From the NCBI RefSeq assembly GCF_024199845.1, contig NZ_JANADO010000001.1, positions 1,612,001 to 1,676,000 on the forward strand: a stretch of 64,000 nucleotides of DNA, given 5' to 3'. A model generated the notes under the pieces. It ran no database searches. It was not told the origin of the DNA and was given only the letters and a program-made list of their open reading frames with translations. Positions 1 through 9,722 of this stretch are shown here, one piece after another. How positions within the stretch are numbered: the stretch's first letter is position 1; every line of letters begins with the position of its first letter. Position numbers and translations under genes: made by a program. This DNA comes from Bradyrhizobium sp. CCGB12 (GTDB lineage Bacteria > Pseudomonadota > Alphaproteobacteria > Rhizobiales > Xanthobacteraceae).

Positions 1-486
1 GCCTGCGGCCTCGTCGGCGCGGTCGAGCAGGTTGACCCGTTTGAGCCAGTCGGTGGCGAGATCGATCGCACGCTTTTCGGCGTCGCGGTAGACGGGGGCG
101 CCGATGAGGCCGAGGAAAGTGAAGCCGGAGGCGCGCATCAGGGCGTTGTGCTGCGCCACCATCAGGTTTTCCAGCGCGGTCATGCCGGGAAACAGGCGGA
201 TGTTCTGGAATGTGCGCGCGACCTTGGCCTGCTTGGCGATGCGGAAGTCGTTGAGCCGCTCCAGCGCGATCACCCTGCCATCGTCGTGGGTGAGGCGGAT
301 GCTCCCGCCGCTCGGCTTGTAGAAGCCGGTGATGCAGTTGAAGACCGTGGTCTTGCCGGCGCCGTTCGGCCCGATCAGCGCGGTAATCTTCTTCCGTTCG
401 GCGGCGAAGGACAGGTCCTGCACGGCGACGATGCCGCCGAAGCGCATGGTGAGCCGGTCGACGCTGAGAATCTTGTCGCCGCTCAT
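1..486 (-). CDS. livG: Branched-chain amino acid ABC transporter ATP-binding protein LivG (partial)
   Basis: This is the N-terminal part of a cytoplasmic ABC ATPase; the C-terminal part lies beyond base 1. The translation begins MSGDKILSVDRLTMRFGG and contains the Walker A motif GPNGAGKT, followed by the FNCITGFYKPSGG stretch and the ARTFQNIRLF Q-loop region that are typical of LivG. The visible part stops before the ABC signature and Walker B motifs. Its ATG overlaps the livM stop codon by 4 bp (ATGA), so the two are translationally coupled. In the family, LivG and LivF power import of leucine, isoleucine and valine or related amides through LivH and LivM. The substrate of this copy cannot be read from the sequence, and no periplasmic binding protein gene is in view. 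Confidence 0.93.
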   Translation of the reverse strand, partial: MSGDKILSVDRLTMRFGGIVAVQDLSFAAERKKITALIGPNGAGKTTVFNCITGFYKPSGGSIRLTHDDGRVIALERLNDFRIAKQAKVARTFQNIRLFPGMTALENLMVAQHNALMRASGFTFLGLIGAPVYRDAEKRAIDLATDWLKRVNLLDRADEAAG

Positions 487-1802
487 CCGTGCCCTTCCTT
501 GACAAGGTCGGAGGAGATCGCCTGCGCCTTGGTCAGATACACGGTCGGTGCGCGGTGACCGATCAGGCCGCGCGGCCGCCAGATCATGATCAGCACCATC
601 GCCATGCCGAACACGAGCATGCGGTAGTTCTCGAGGCCGCGGAACAGCTCGAAGCCGCCGATCATGGCAAGAGCTGCGAGCGCGACGCCGAGCTGCGAGC
701 CCATGCCGCCGAGCACGACGATGGCGAGGACCAGCGCCGATTCCTGGAAGGTAAAGGATTCCGGGCTGATGAAGCCCTGGCGCGTGGCGAAGAACGCGCC
801 GGCGAAGCCGCCAAACATGGCGCCGGTCGCGAACGCCGTGAGCTTGGTGGTCGTGGTGTTGATGCCGAGCGCGCGGCAGGCGACCTCGTCTTCGCGCAAG
901 GCTTCCCAGGCCCGGCCGATCGGCAGGCGGCGCAGCCGGATCGTCACCCAGTTGGTGAGGAGCGCCAGCGCCAGGATCAGGTAGAACAGGAAGATGATGC
1001 GGTGGGTCGCCGAATACTCGATGCCGAGCCTGGCGGCGAGCCCGTCATCGCTGTTGTCGAGCGGGATGCCGAAGAAGGAGGGGCGCGGAATGCCGGAGAC
1101 GCCGTTGGGCCCGCCGGTGAGCTCCTGCCAGTTGATGATGACGAGACGGATGATCTCGCCGAAGGCCAGCGTCACGATCGCGAGGTAGTCGCCACGCAGA
1201 CGCAGCACGGGGAAGCCGAGCAGCACGCCCCAGAACGCGGCGAGGATGCCGGCGAGCGGCAGACAGATCCAGAACGACCAGCCGAAATTCGTGGCGAGCA
1301 GTGCGTAGGAATAGGCCCCGACTGCATAGAAGGCGACGTAGCCGAGATCGAGCAGGCCGGCGAGGCCGACCACGACATTCAATCCCCAGCCCAGCATGAC
1401 ATAGGTGAGCACGAGGATCGCGAGGTCGAGGATGTAGCGCTGGTTATAGAAGATGACCGGCACCAGCAACGTGAAGATCAGCAGCGCTGGCGCGAGGTAG
1501 CGGCCAATGAAGGACATGCCGCTCTGCACCGCCGGCGGCACCAGCTTCTCCGCTCCGGTCGTGCCGATCCATTGCCGCAACAGCTCGATCACGATCGAGC
1601 CGCCGAACACGATGCCGACGAGGGAGGCGAGGTCGCCGAAGCGCGTCCAGTAGGTGAGCTGGCCGGAAGAGCCCGCCTCGGTGCGGACGCCGACCATCAG
1701 CGAGAATAGCACCAGCGCAACCAGCGCGTTGATGGCGGCGGTCTTCAGGAGGGAGGAGATGCCCGCTGCGGATTTGGCCGTCATGGTCGAGGGAGCTGTC
1801 AC
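483..1802 (-). CDS. livM: Branched-chain amino acid ABC transporter permease LivM
   Basis: This is an inner-membrane permease of 439 residues, close to the roughly 425 residues of enterobacterial LivM. It has an N-terminal extension with two extra hydrophobic segments (about residues 20-40 and 55-75). The permease core follows, with the conserved motifs LNVVVGLAGLLDLGYVAFYAVGAY, LRLRGDYLAIVTLAFGEI and, near the C-terminus, AFATGAMFGGFAGAFFATRQG. It lies 12 bp downstream of livH and overlaps livG by 4 bp, so livHMG form one operon. The start used is a GTG; an ATG six codons further in is an alternative, and neither has a strong ribosome-binding site. LivM pairs with LivH to form the translocation channel. 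Confidence 0.93.
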   Translation of the reverse strand: MTAPSTMTAKSAAGISSLLKTAAINALVALVLFSLMVGVRTEAGSSGQLTYWTRFGDLASLVGIVFGGSIVIELLRQWIGTTGAEKLVPPAVQSGMSFIGRYLAPALLIFTLLVPVIFYNQRYILDLAILVLTYVMLGWGLNVVVGLAGLLDLGYVAFYAVGAYSYALLATNFGWSFWICLPLAGILAAFWGVLLGFPVLRLRGDYLAIVTLAFGEIIRLVIINWQELTGGPNGVSGIPRPSFFGIPLDNSDDGLAARLGIEYSATHRIIFLFYLILALALLTNWVTIRLRRLPIGRAWEALREDEVACRALGINTTTTKLTAFATGAMFGGFAGAFFATRQGFISPESFTFQESALVLAIVVLGGMGSQLGVALAALAMIGGFELFRGLENYRMLVFGMAMVLIMIWRPRGLIGHRAPTVYLTKAQAISSDLVKEGHG

Positions 1803-1814
1803 GCGGCCGGTCCG

Positions 1815-2732
<918 letters not shown>

Positions 2733-2994
2733 GCGCTGCCGTTACCAAACCTGACGCGGCTCAAAGGTGGCTCTTTGAAGAGTTCTCGGGCTCCGGCAGC
2801 CCTTGAGCGTTTCTTCAGGTTTTGTAACAGCACGGAACCGGCGGCTGCAACAGGCCCGCGCCTCCCCACTAAGGCTTGTACAGAAATCATTTGGCGCTCG
2901 GGTTCCCGGGGGCGAGGGAACTCGGTTCCGGCGGTAACAAAAGCAGACGCCGGCCGTTACCTCGCTTCTGACGTCCAACAAGGGAGTTCCCCAA

Positions 2995-3183
2995 ATGACG
3001 AAGCAGCAGAACCAGAACCCGGGTCAGCAGAGTCAGAACCCCGGCCAGCAGCGCCCAAGTCAACAGCCGGGGCAGCAGCAGGGCGGCGGTCAGAAACCCG
3101 GACAGCAGCAGCAGAACGACCCGATGCGGCAGGGCGATCGTCCCGGGCAGCAGCAGGGCGGTCAGCGCAGTCAGGACGAATAG
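2995..3183 (+). CDS. Small Gln/Pro/Gly-rich low-complexity protein
   Basis: This encodes 62 residues, almost all Gln, Pro, Gly, Asn, Arg and Asp, with repeated NPGQQ and PGQQQGG units. There is no membrane segment and no recognisable domain, so it is probably intrinsically disordered. It looks like a real gene because AGGGAG lies 8-13 bases before the ATG and an intrinsic terminator begins 24 bases after the stop codon. It is transcribed away from livH. I do not recognise a family with a known function. Similar Q-rich mini-proteins are, to my recollection, seen in rhizobial genomes, sometimes next to stress genes, but that is not evidence of function here. Confidence 0.7.
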   Translation: MTKQQNQNPGQQSQNPGQQRPSQQPGQQQGGGQKPGQQQQNDPMRQGDRPGQQQGGQRSQDE

Positions 3184-3207
3184 TACGGGAGTATGGACGT
3201 GAAGTGG

Positions 3208-3232
3208 GCCCCGCCGAAAGGCGGGGCTTTTT
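3208..3232 (+). terminator. Intrinsic terminator after the Q-rich small gene
   Basis: A perfect 8-bp stem GCCCCGCC/GGCGGGGC with a GAAA tetraloop is followed directly by five T residues. It sits 24 bases after the stop codon of the small Q-rich gene and ends that transcript. Confidence 0.88.
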
Positions 3233-3376
3233 CTGATGCACGCCCCCGCCATTCCGAGCCCAGGGGGCAGTTAAGGTAAACAAAGGGTTTAAATTGCCGC
3301 CGCAGTCTGATGCGAGTTAGCTCCGGCAAAGCCGCTGCCTTCCGTCGAAGGCCTCGGCAACCAAGCGGGAAGCAGC

Positions 3377-3901
3377 ATGTTCAGGAATTGGCGGATCGGT
3401 TCGGTCAACGGCGCGCTGCTGGCAGCCTATTTTATCCCGGCCTGGACGCTGGTCGCTTTCAACATCATGGTCGCACCGGTGCACGGGCTCTATGAGCGGC
3501 CGAGCGTCGCGGTCGCGCTGTTTCTCAGCGACCATCTCGAGATGGCGGGGATGAGCACAGTGCGGGCAGCCTGGCTGCTGGCGCTGGGCCGGATGACCGT
3601 CGTGGCGTTCTTTGCGATCTATCTCGCGCTTCTCTGCATCCCCCGCGTCCGCAAGAGTGGCGGCAGCGACGAGGCGCTCGGCATTGCCCTGGCGATCGGC
3701 AGCCTGATCTCGTTCGTCAGCATGGTGATGGCTTCGAAGGTCGGCGAGATGGCCGCGCTGCGGCTGCACGCCACCGAGTTGCTGCTCCTGCTCGGCGCGG
3801 CCATCGTGGTGGTGATCGAGAAGCCGTCGCCAGCGCCGAAGGCCGTCGAGACCGCCGCTCCGCTAGGTCTTGAGCAGGCCGAGCTCCTGCACAATCGCTG
3901 A
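3377..3901 (+). CDS. Four-helix integral membrane protein of unknown function
   Basis: This encodes 174 residues with four hydrophobic segments at about 10-31, 63-88, 100-119 and 129-147, followed by a cytoplasmic-looking Pro/Ala/Glu-rich tail. No catalytic motif is visible and I do not recognise a named family. The last 39 bases overlap the 3' end of the convergent pcaC gene, so the tail is encoded opposite pcaC codons. A start at this ATG gives a plausible short cytoplasmic N-terminus (MFRNWRIGSV) before the first helix. Confidence 0.72.
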   Translation: MFRNWRIGSVNGALLAAYFIPAWTLVAFNIMVAPVHGLYERPSVAVALFLSDHLEMAGMSTVRAAWLLALGRMTVVAFFAIYLALLCIPRVRKSGGSDEALGIALAIGSLISFVSMVMASKVGEMAALRLHATELLLLLGAAIVVVIEKPSPAPKAVETAAPLGLEQAELLHNR

Positions 3902-4255
3902 GGCTTCCTTCACGGCGTGGTTCACCGCCGGCACGCCGCAATAGATCGCCTGCTGCAGCAGGATTTCCTTGATGTCGTCGGGTGTGAAGCCGCCCTCGGC
4001 GAGCGCCGCGCGCACATGCAGGCGGAATTCGTCCCATTGTCCCAGCGCGACCATGGTGCCGATCACCAGCACCCGCCGCGTGCGCTCGTCGAAATGCGGC
4101 CGCGTCCAGATCTCGCCCCAGGCGTAACGGGTGATCATGTCCTGGAAGTCGGTGTTGAACGCGTTGCGGTTCGCGATCGACTTGTCGACCCAGGCATTGC
4201 CCAGCACCTTTCGGCGCACATTCATGCCGGCATCACGGCGCTTCTGGTCGTCCAT
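3863..4255 (-). CDS. pcaC: 4-carboxymuconolactone decarboxylase PcaC
   Basis: This 130-residue protein decarboxylates 4-carboxymuconolactone to 3-oxoadipate enol-lactone in the protocatechuate branch of the beta-ketoadipate pathway. The sequence RRKVLGNAWVDKSI...FQDMITRYAWGEIWTRPHFDERTRRVLVIGTMVALGQWDEFRLHVRAAL and the later GGFTPDDIKEILLQQAIYCGVPAVNHA are characteristic of the family. A longer frame starts seven codons earlier, but a strong AAGGAGG lies 8 bases before this internal ATG and would fall inside the longer reading, so the internal start is used. It is the last gene of pcaB-pcaD-pcaC, separated from pcaD by a palindromic element. Confidence 0.93.
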   Translation of the reverse strand: MDDQKRRDAGMNVRRKVLGNAWVDKSIANRNAFNTDFQDMITRYAWGEIWTRPHFDERTRRVLVIGTMVALGQWDEFRLHVRAALAEGGFTPDDIKEILLQQAIYCGVPAVNHAVKEASAIVQELGLLKT

Positions 4256-4270
4256 GGTTCTTTCCTCCTT

Positions 4271-4358
4271 CGTCATTGCGAGCGCAGCGAAGCAATCCAG
4301 AGTGTCTCCGCGGAGGGATTTCTGGATTGCTTCGTCGCTACACTCCTCGCAATGACGG
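4271..4358. repeat. CATTGCGAG-family palindromic element, copy 1
   Basis: This imperfect inverted repeat of about 88 bp has outer ends CGTCATTGCG and CGCAATGACG. Inner arms containing GAAGCAATCCAG and CTGGATTGCTTC flank a short variable centre. It lies between pcaD and pcaC, apparently within one operon. Four more copies of the same family are at 14686, 44375, 47153 and 54561. Confidence 0.88.
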
Positions 4359-4364
4359 TTGTGG

Positions 4365-5147
4365 CTAACGCTGCGTCAGGAAACCCACCACCGCGTCGGT
4401 GAACGCGTGCGGCTGCTCGACATTGGAAATGTGGGCGGCGTCGATGATGGTCATGCTGGCGCCGGGAATGTTCGCGCGGATCAGTTCGCCCGCCGAGATC
4501 GGCGTCGCCATGTCGTGGCGGCCGGCGATCACCAAGGTCGGGCTCTTGGTCTTGGGAAGCAGCGCGCGCTGGTCGAGCGTCGACAGCGCTTCGCAGCAGG
4601 CGAGATAGCCCTCGACGGGGGAGGCGAGCAGCATCGACTTCATCTTCGCGGTGATGTCCGGCTCGCGCTCGCGGAAATCCTGGGTCAGCCAGCCGCCGAT
4701 CACGGCATCGGCGACCGCCGCGATGCCGCCCTTCTTCACGGCATCGATGCGCTCCAGCCATTTGGTCGGCTCGGCATAGTAGCAGGAGGTGTTGGCGAGG
4801 ATGATCTTGCCGAAGCGTTCCGGCGCGTTCGCGCCCAGCCATTGCCCGACCATGCCGCCCATCGACAGGCCGCACCAATGCACCTTCTCGATGTTGAGAT
4901 CGTCGAGGATCGCGAGCACGTCGCGGCCGAAGCGCTCCATCGTATAGGGACCGGGCGGCACGTTCGACTTGCCGTGGCCACGGCGGTCGTAACGGATGAC
5001 GCGGAATACCTGCGTCAGTGCCTTCATCTGCGGCTCCCACATCTGAAGCGTGCAGCCGAGCGAGTTGGAGAGCATCAAGGTCGGTCCGCCGTCGCAGCCC
5101 TCGACGGAGACGTTGAGCAGGCATCCGTCGGCATCGATCATGGGCAT
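4365..5147 (-). CDS. pcaD: 3-oxoadipate enol-lactonase PcaD
   Basis: This is a 260-residue alpha/beta hydrolase that opens 3-oxoadipate enol-lactone to 3-oxoadipate. The catalytic triad is visible: Ser95 in the nucleophile elbow GLSMGG, Asp212 in AGRHD and His239 in DAAHISNVEQP. The oxyanion region around SNSLG near residue 30 also fits PcaD. Length matches the family. GGAG lies upstream of the chosen ATG; a second ATG two codons later is possible. It sits 27 bp after pcaB in the same operon. Confidence 0.93.
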   Translation of the reverse strand: MPMIDADGCLLNVSVEGCDGGPTLMLSNSLGCTLQMWEPQMKALTQVFRVIRYDRRGHGKSNVPPGPYTMERFGRDVLAILDDLNIEKVHWCGLSMGGMVGQWLGANAPERFGKIILANTSCYYAEPTKWLERIDAVKKGGIAAVADAVIGGWLTQDFREREPDITAKMKSMLLASPVEGYLACCEALSTLDQRALLPKTKSPTLVIAGRHDMATPISAGELIRANIPGASMTIIDAAHISNVEQPHAFTDAVVGFLTQR

Positions 5148-5174
5148 GCGGCGTCTCCGTCGTATTTGCGGTGC

Positions 5175-6530
5175 TTATTCGCGGTCGAGGCTGTCGAGCA
5201 GCCGGTCGATCAGGGCTTGGGAAGCGCCTTGATAGGCCATCGGCTCGAACAATGCCGCAATTTTTTCCGGCGGCAGATGAGCGGTAACCAGCGCATCAGC
5301 CGACAGCACCTCGCGAAGATGCTTCTTCTCGGTGACCGCGCGCTTGCTGGCGGCCTCGATCAGATGATGCGCATCGCTCTTCCCGATCTTCTCTGCCAGC
5401 GCAAAGGTGACGGCTTCCGCCATGATCAGCCCGTGCGTCGCATCGAGATTGCTGCGCATGCGCGCGGCATCGACGTCGAGGCCCTCGGCGATGTCGACGA
5501 TGGCGGCGAGCGCCCCCGAGGTGACCAGCATCAATTGCGGCAGCGTCGGCCATTCCGCGTGCCAGGGACCGGCGCTGCGCTCATGGTCCTGCACCTGCGC
5601 GGCAAAAATCGTCGCCGCGAGCTGCGGGGCCATGGTCGCAGCGCCCAATGCGCTGGCGGCGGCGACCGGGTTGCGCTTGTGGGGCATGGTCGAGGAGCCA
5701 CCGCGGCCTTCGCCGGCGGGCTCGAACGCTTCGGCAACGTCAGTCTGCATCATCAGCGAGACGTCGCGCGCGATCTTGCCGCAGCTGCCGGTGAGAATAG
5801 CGAAACACGATGCCGCTTCGGCGATCCGGTCGCGATGGGTGTGCCAGGGCGCCTCGGGCAGCGGCAGGTTCAGCTCTTGCGCCAGCCGTTCGGCGACCGC
5901 GAGCCCCTTGTCGCCGAGCGCGGCGAGCGTGCCGGCGGCACCCCCGAATTGCAGCGCGAGGCCCTCGCGGGCGAGCCGCCTGAGACGGCAGCGGGCGCGG
6001 GCGAGGCTTGCGGCATATTCGGCGGCCTTCAGGCCGAACGGCATCGGCAGCGCGTGCTGGAGCCAGGTCCGCGCGACCATCGCGGTGGCGCGATGGGCGC
6101 GTGCCAATGCGGCAAAACCCTTGATGGCGCGGCTGAGGTCGGCATCCAGCGCGCGGATGCCGGCGCGAAGCGTGAGCATGGTTGCGGTGTCGATGACGTC
6201 CTGGCTGGTCGCGCCCCAATGCACGTAACGCGCGGCCTCGGCCTCGGCCTTGCCGACATTGGCGGTCAGCGCCTTGACCAGGGGAATCGCAAGATTGCCT
6301 GATCGCGTTGCGGCCTCGGCCAGGGCTGCCATGTCAAAGGTGTCGGCCTTGCAGGCGGACGCGATCGGCCCCACCGCGGATGCGGGAATCACACCTGCGG
6401 CGGCCTCGGCCCGTGCCAGGGCTGCCTCGAAATCGAGCATGTTCTGAAGGGTCGACCGATCGTCGCAGACCGCGCGCATGGCCGCGCTCGACAGCATCGG
6501 GGCGAGCAGGGGGGAGAGGGATGTACTCAT
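5175..6530 (-). CDS. pcaB: 3-carboxy-cis,cis-muconate cycloisomerase PcaB
   Basis: This 451-residue member of the fumarase/aspartase superfamily converts 3-carboxy-cis,cis-muconate to 4-carboxymuconolactone. The superfamily signature GSSTMPHKRNPV is at about residues 278-289, and the HWGATSQDVIDTA motif is at about 104-116. Length is as expected for PcaB. It heads the order pcaB-pcaD-pcaC. Genes for the ring-cleaving dioxygenase (pcaGH) and the PcaQ regulator are not in this window. It is divergent from coxG with a 169-bp intergenic region. Confidence 0.94.
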   Translation of the reverse strand: MSTSLSPLLAPMLSSAAMRAVCDDRSTLQNMLDFEAALARAEAAAGVIPASAVGPIASACKADTFDMAALAEAATRSGNLAIPLVKALTANVGKAEAEAARYVHWGATSQDVIDTATMLTLRAGIRALDADLSRAIKGFAALARAHRATAMVARTWLQHALPMPFGLKAAEYAASLARARCRLRRLAREGLALQFGGAAGTLAALGDKGLAVAERLAQELNLPLPEAPWHTHRDRIAEAASCFAILTGSCGKIARDVSLMMQTDVAEAFEPAGEGRGGSSTMPHKRNPVAAASALGAATMAPQLAATIFAAQVQDHERSAGPWHAEWPTLPQLMLVTSGALAAIVDIAEGLDVDAARMRSNLDATHGLIMAEAVTFALAEKIGKSDAHHLIEAASKRAVTEKKHLREVLSADALVTAHLPPEKIAALFEPMAYQGASQALIDRLLDSLDRE

Positions 6531-6699
6531 ATCGTGCGGGACCTAACCACCATGGCCTGCCTGTGCCAATCCCAAACCATCGGCGCAAGCTTTTTGCAGT
6601 TGCGAATATGCATTGCACGTGACCGGGGGCCGCCCTTTCCTTTATGGCCTCCGTGCGTTACTTGAGCAGCATTATAGTTGTGCGATCCGGGAGGTCCCC

Positions 6700-7146
6700 A
6701 TGGCCATGACGATGAACGGCGAAGTCCAGCTTGCGGCGCCGCGCGAGGCCGTGTGGGACAAGCTCAATGATCCCGAAGTACTGAAGGCCTGCATTCCCGG
6801 CTGCGAGGAGTTGGAGAAGACCGATGATGGCGGCTTTCGCGCAACGGCGAAAATGAAGGTCGGCCCGGTGTCCGCGCGCTTCAAGGGCAAGGTCACGCTG
6901 TCGGATCTCGACCCGCCAAATGGCTACAAGATCTCCGGTGAAGGCGAGGGCGGGGTGGCCGGCTTCGCCAAGGGCGGCGCGGCCGTCAGGCTCGCGGAGA
7001 AGGACGGCGGCACGCTGCTCTCCTACGACGTCGAGGCGCAGATCGGCGGCAAGTTGGCGCAGCTCGGCCAGCGTCTCATCAACGGCGCCGCCAAGAAGCT
7101 GGCCGACGAATTTTTCGCGAACTTCGCCAAGGCGGTACAGGGCTGA
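6700..7146 (+). CDS. coxG: CoxG-type SRPBCC protein (carbon monoxide dehydrogenase subunit G family)
   Basis: This 148-residue protein is of the CoxG family, an SRPBCC/START-like lipid- or hydrophobe-binding fold associated with CO dehydrogenase. The N-terminus MNGEVQLAAPREAVWDKLNDPEVLKACIPGCEELE and the GEGEGGVAGFAKGGAAVRLAE stretch are highly characteristic. A longer frame begins 29 codons upstream, but GGGAGG five bases before this ATG and the usual family length (about 150) favour the internal start. In Oligotropha, CoxG is thought to help anchor the enzyme to the membrane. It is followed after 135 bp by coxS. Confidence 0.92.
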   Translation: MAMTMNGEVQLAAPREAVWDKLNDPEVLKACIPGCEELEKTDDGGFRATAKMKVGPVSARFKGKVTLSDLDPPNGYKISGEGEGGVAGFAKGGAAVRLAEKDGGTLLSYDVEAQIGGKLAQLGQRLINGAAKKLADEFFANFAKAVQG

Positions 7147-7281
7147 AGGCTATCGCCTTTCGGCATGGCGCCTTGCGTCCTGGGCGATGTTGCCCCCGGG
7201 CATAATGGCCCATATGATGGGTTGGAATAATTATAAGAACCGCTTCGATGGGACCCGTCGGGGCGCTGATAGAGAGTGCTT

Positions 7282-7767
7282 ATGGCAAAAATCTCCCTCA
7301 TCGTGAACGGCAATCCAGTCACGGCCAACGTCGATCCCCGCACCCTCCTGGTGCAGTTTCTGCGCGAGAATCTGCGGCTGACCGGCACCCATGTCGGCTG
7401 CGACACCTCGCAGTGCGGCGCCTGCGTCGTGCATCTCGACGGCAAGGCCGTGAAGTCCTGCACGACGCTGGCCGTGATGGCCGACGGTCACGAGGTCAAG
7501 ACGATCGAGGGACTGGCCGCCGACGGCGCGCCGCTGCATCCAATGCAGGAGGCTTTCCGAGAGCACCATGGCCTGCAGTGCGGCTTCTGCACGCCTGGCA
7601 TGATCATGACCGCGATCGATATCGTGCATCGCAAGGGTCATGAGCTCGACGACCATACGATCCGGGAAGAACTAGAAGGCAATCTCTGCCGCTGCACCGG
7701 CTACCAGAACATCGTCGCCTCGATCTCCGCCGGCGCGAAGGCGATGGCGAAATCCGACCTCGCGTAA
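7282..7767 (+). CDS. coxS: Aerobic CO dehydrogenase-type small subunit, two [2Fe-2S] clusters
   Basis: This 161-residue iron-sulfur subunit belongs to the xanthine oxidase/CO dehydrogenase superfamily. The plant-type [2Fe-2S] ligands are Cys40, Cys45, Cys48 and Cys60 (CDTSQCGAC...C). The second cluster uses Cys100 and Cys103 (CGFC) plus Cys136 and Cys138 (CRCTGY). It passes electrons from the molybdenum site to the FAD subunit. A GTG two codons upstream is an alternative start. The gene is followed by coxM with a 33-bp gap. Confidence 0.93.
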   Translation: MAKISLIVNGNPVTANVDPRTLLVQFLRENLRLTGTHVGCDTSQCGACVVHLDGKAVKSCTTLAVMADGHEVKTIEGLAADGAPLHPMQEAFREHHGLQCGFCTPGMIMTAIDIVHRKGHELDDHTIREELEGNLCRCTGYQNIVASISAGAKAMAKSDLA

Positions 7768-7800
7768 CCCGCGCGCGCATTCCGCGATCAGGACACACCC

Positions 7801-8607
7801 ATGTACGAATTCAAATATCATCGTCCCGGCACCGTGCGGCAGGCGGCCAATCTCCTGGTGAAGAACGAGGACGCGAAGGTCATCGCCGGCGGCCACACGC
7901 TGATTCCCGTCATGAAGCAGCGTCTCGCCAGTCCGCCGCATCTGGTCGACCTCTCCCACATCGAGGGCCTCGACACGATCGAGATGAAGGGCCGCTCGCT
8001 GGTGATCGGCGCCACCGCCAAGCACGCCGAGGTCGCGACCTCCGCCATCGTCGGTGAGGCGATCCCGGCGCTTGCCAGCCTTGCCGGCGGAATCGGCGAT
8101 CCCGCCGTGCGTCACAAGGGCACGATCGGCGGCTCCCTCGCCAACAACGATCCGACCGCGGATTATCCGGCCGCGGTGGTCGCGTTAGGTGCGACCATCG
8201 TCACCAACAAGCGCCGCCTCAAGGCGGAAGAGTACTTCCAGGGGCTGTTCTCGACCGCGCTCGAAGCCGACGAGATCATCACCAAGGTGATGTTCCCGCT
8301 GCCGAAGAAAGCGGCCTACATCAAATTCCGCAACCAGGCCTCGCGCTACGCGCTGGTCGGCGTGTTCGTGGCACGGCGTCCGTCGGACGTGCGCGTCGCC
8401 GTGACCGGTGCCGGCTCCGATGGCGTATTCCGTGTCACCGCATTCGAGGAGGCCCTGAAGAAGCGCTTCTCCGCGAAGGCGCTTGATGGCATCGCGGTGC
8501 CGGCCGAAGGCCTCAACAGCGACATCCACGGCAGCGCCGAATACCGCGCGCATCTCATCGGCGTGCTGACGCGCCGCGCCGTCGATGCCGGCAATGCCAA
8601 GGAATGA
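7801..8607 (+). CDS. coxM: Aerobic CO dehydrogenase-type medium (FAD) subunit
   Basis: This 268-residue FAD-binding subunit is close to the roughly 288 residues of Oligotropha CoxM. The two FAD motifs of the family are present: AGGHTLIP at about residues 29-36 and GTIGGSLANNDP at about 107-118. It accepts electrons from CoxS and passes them to a quinone or other acceptor. The catalytic molybdenum subunit gene coxL would normally be adjacent but is not: the next gene is coxD after 62 bp. Confidence 0.92.
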   Translation: MYEFKYHRPGTVRQAANLLVKNEDAKVIAGGHTLIPVMKQRLASPPHLVDLSHIEGLDTIEMKGRSLVIGATAKHAEVATSAIVGEAIPALASLAGGIGDPAVRHKGTIGGSLANNDPTADYPAAVVALGATIVTNKRRLKAEEYFQGLFSTALEADEIITKVMFPLPKKAAYIKFRNQASRYALVGVFVARRPSDVRVAVTGAGSDGVFRVTAFEEALKKRFSAKALDGIAVPAEGLNSDIHGSAEYRAHLIGVLTRRAVDAGNAKE

Positions 8608-8669
8608 GCTGACCTCATTCCTCGGCCCAAACCTGTCCCCGGTGAGGGCGTAGCGAGACTGGCTTTTTC

Positions 8670-9593
<924 letters not shown>

Positions 9594-9599
9594 TTTTCC

Positions 9600-9704
9600 G
9601 TCATTCCGGGACGCGCGTAGCGCAAACCCGGAATCCATTGTGCAGCGGCGACGGTGGATGAATGGATTCCGGGTTCGCGCCAAGAGGGCGCGCCCCGGAA
9701 TGAC
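9600..9704. repeat. CATTCCGG-family double-hairpin element (between coxD and coxE)
   Basis: This element of about 105 bp has outer ends GTCATTCCGGG and CCCCGGAATGAC. It consists of two adjacent hairpins joined by a short linker around ATTGTGCAGCGGCGACGG. It has the same architecture as the element at 38291-38689, but with about 25 bp where that one carries a GIY-YIG gene. It interrupts the cox operon between coxD and coxE. Confidence 0.88.
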
Positions 9705-9722
9705 GGCTGAGAGCGTGGACCC

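Noticed and set aside
489..1709. 406-codon plus-strand frame opposite livM
   Set aside because: It is rich in His, Arg, Glu and Asp, as expected of a shadow frame in GC-rich DNA; livM has clear family motifs.
3863..4276. Longer PcaC start at 4276
   Set aside because: The AAGGAGG ribosome-binding site lies inside that extension and serves the ATG at 4255.
4359..6302. 647-codon plus-strand frame opposite pcaD and pcaB
   Set aside because: Shadow frame; both minus-strand genes have catalytic motifs and proper spacing.
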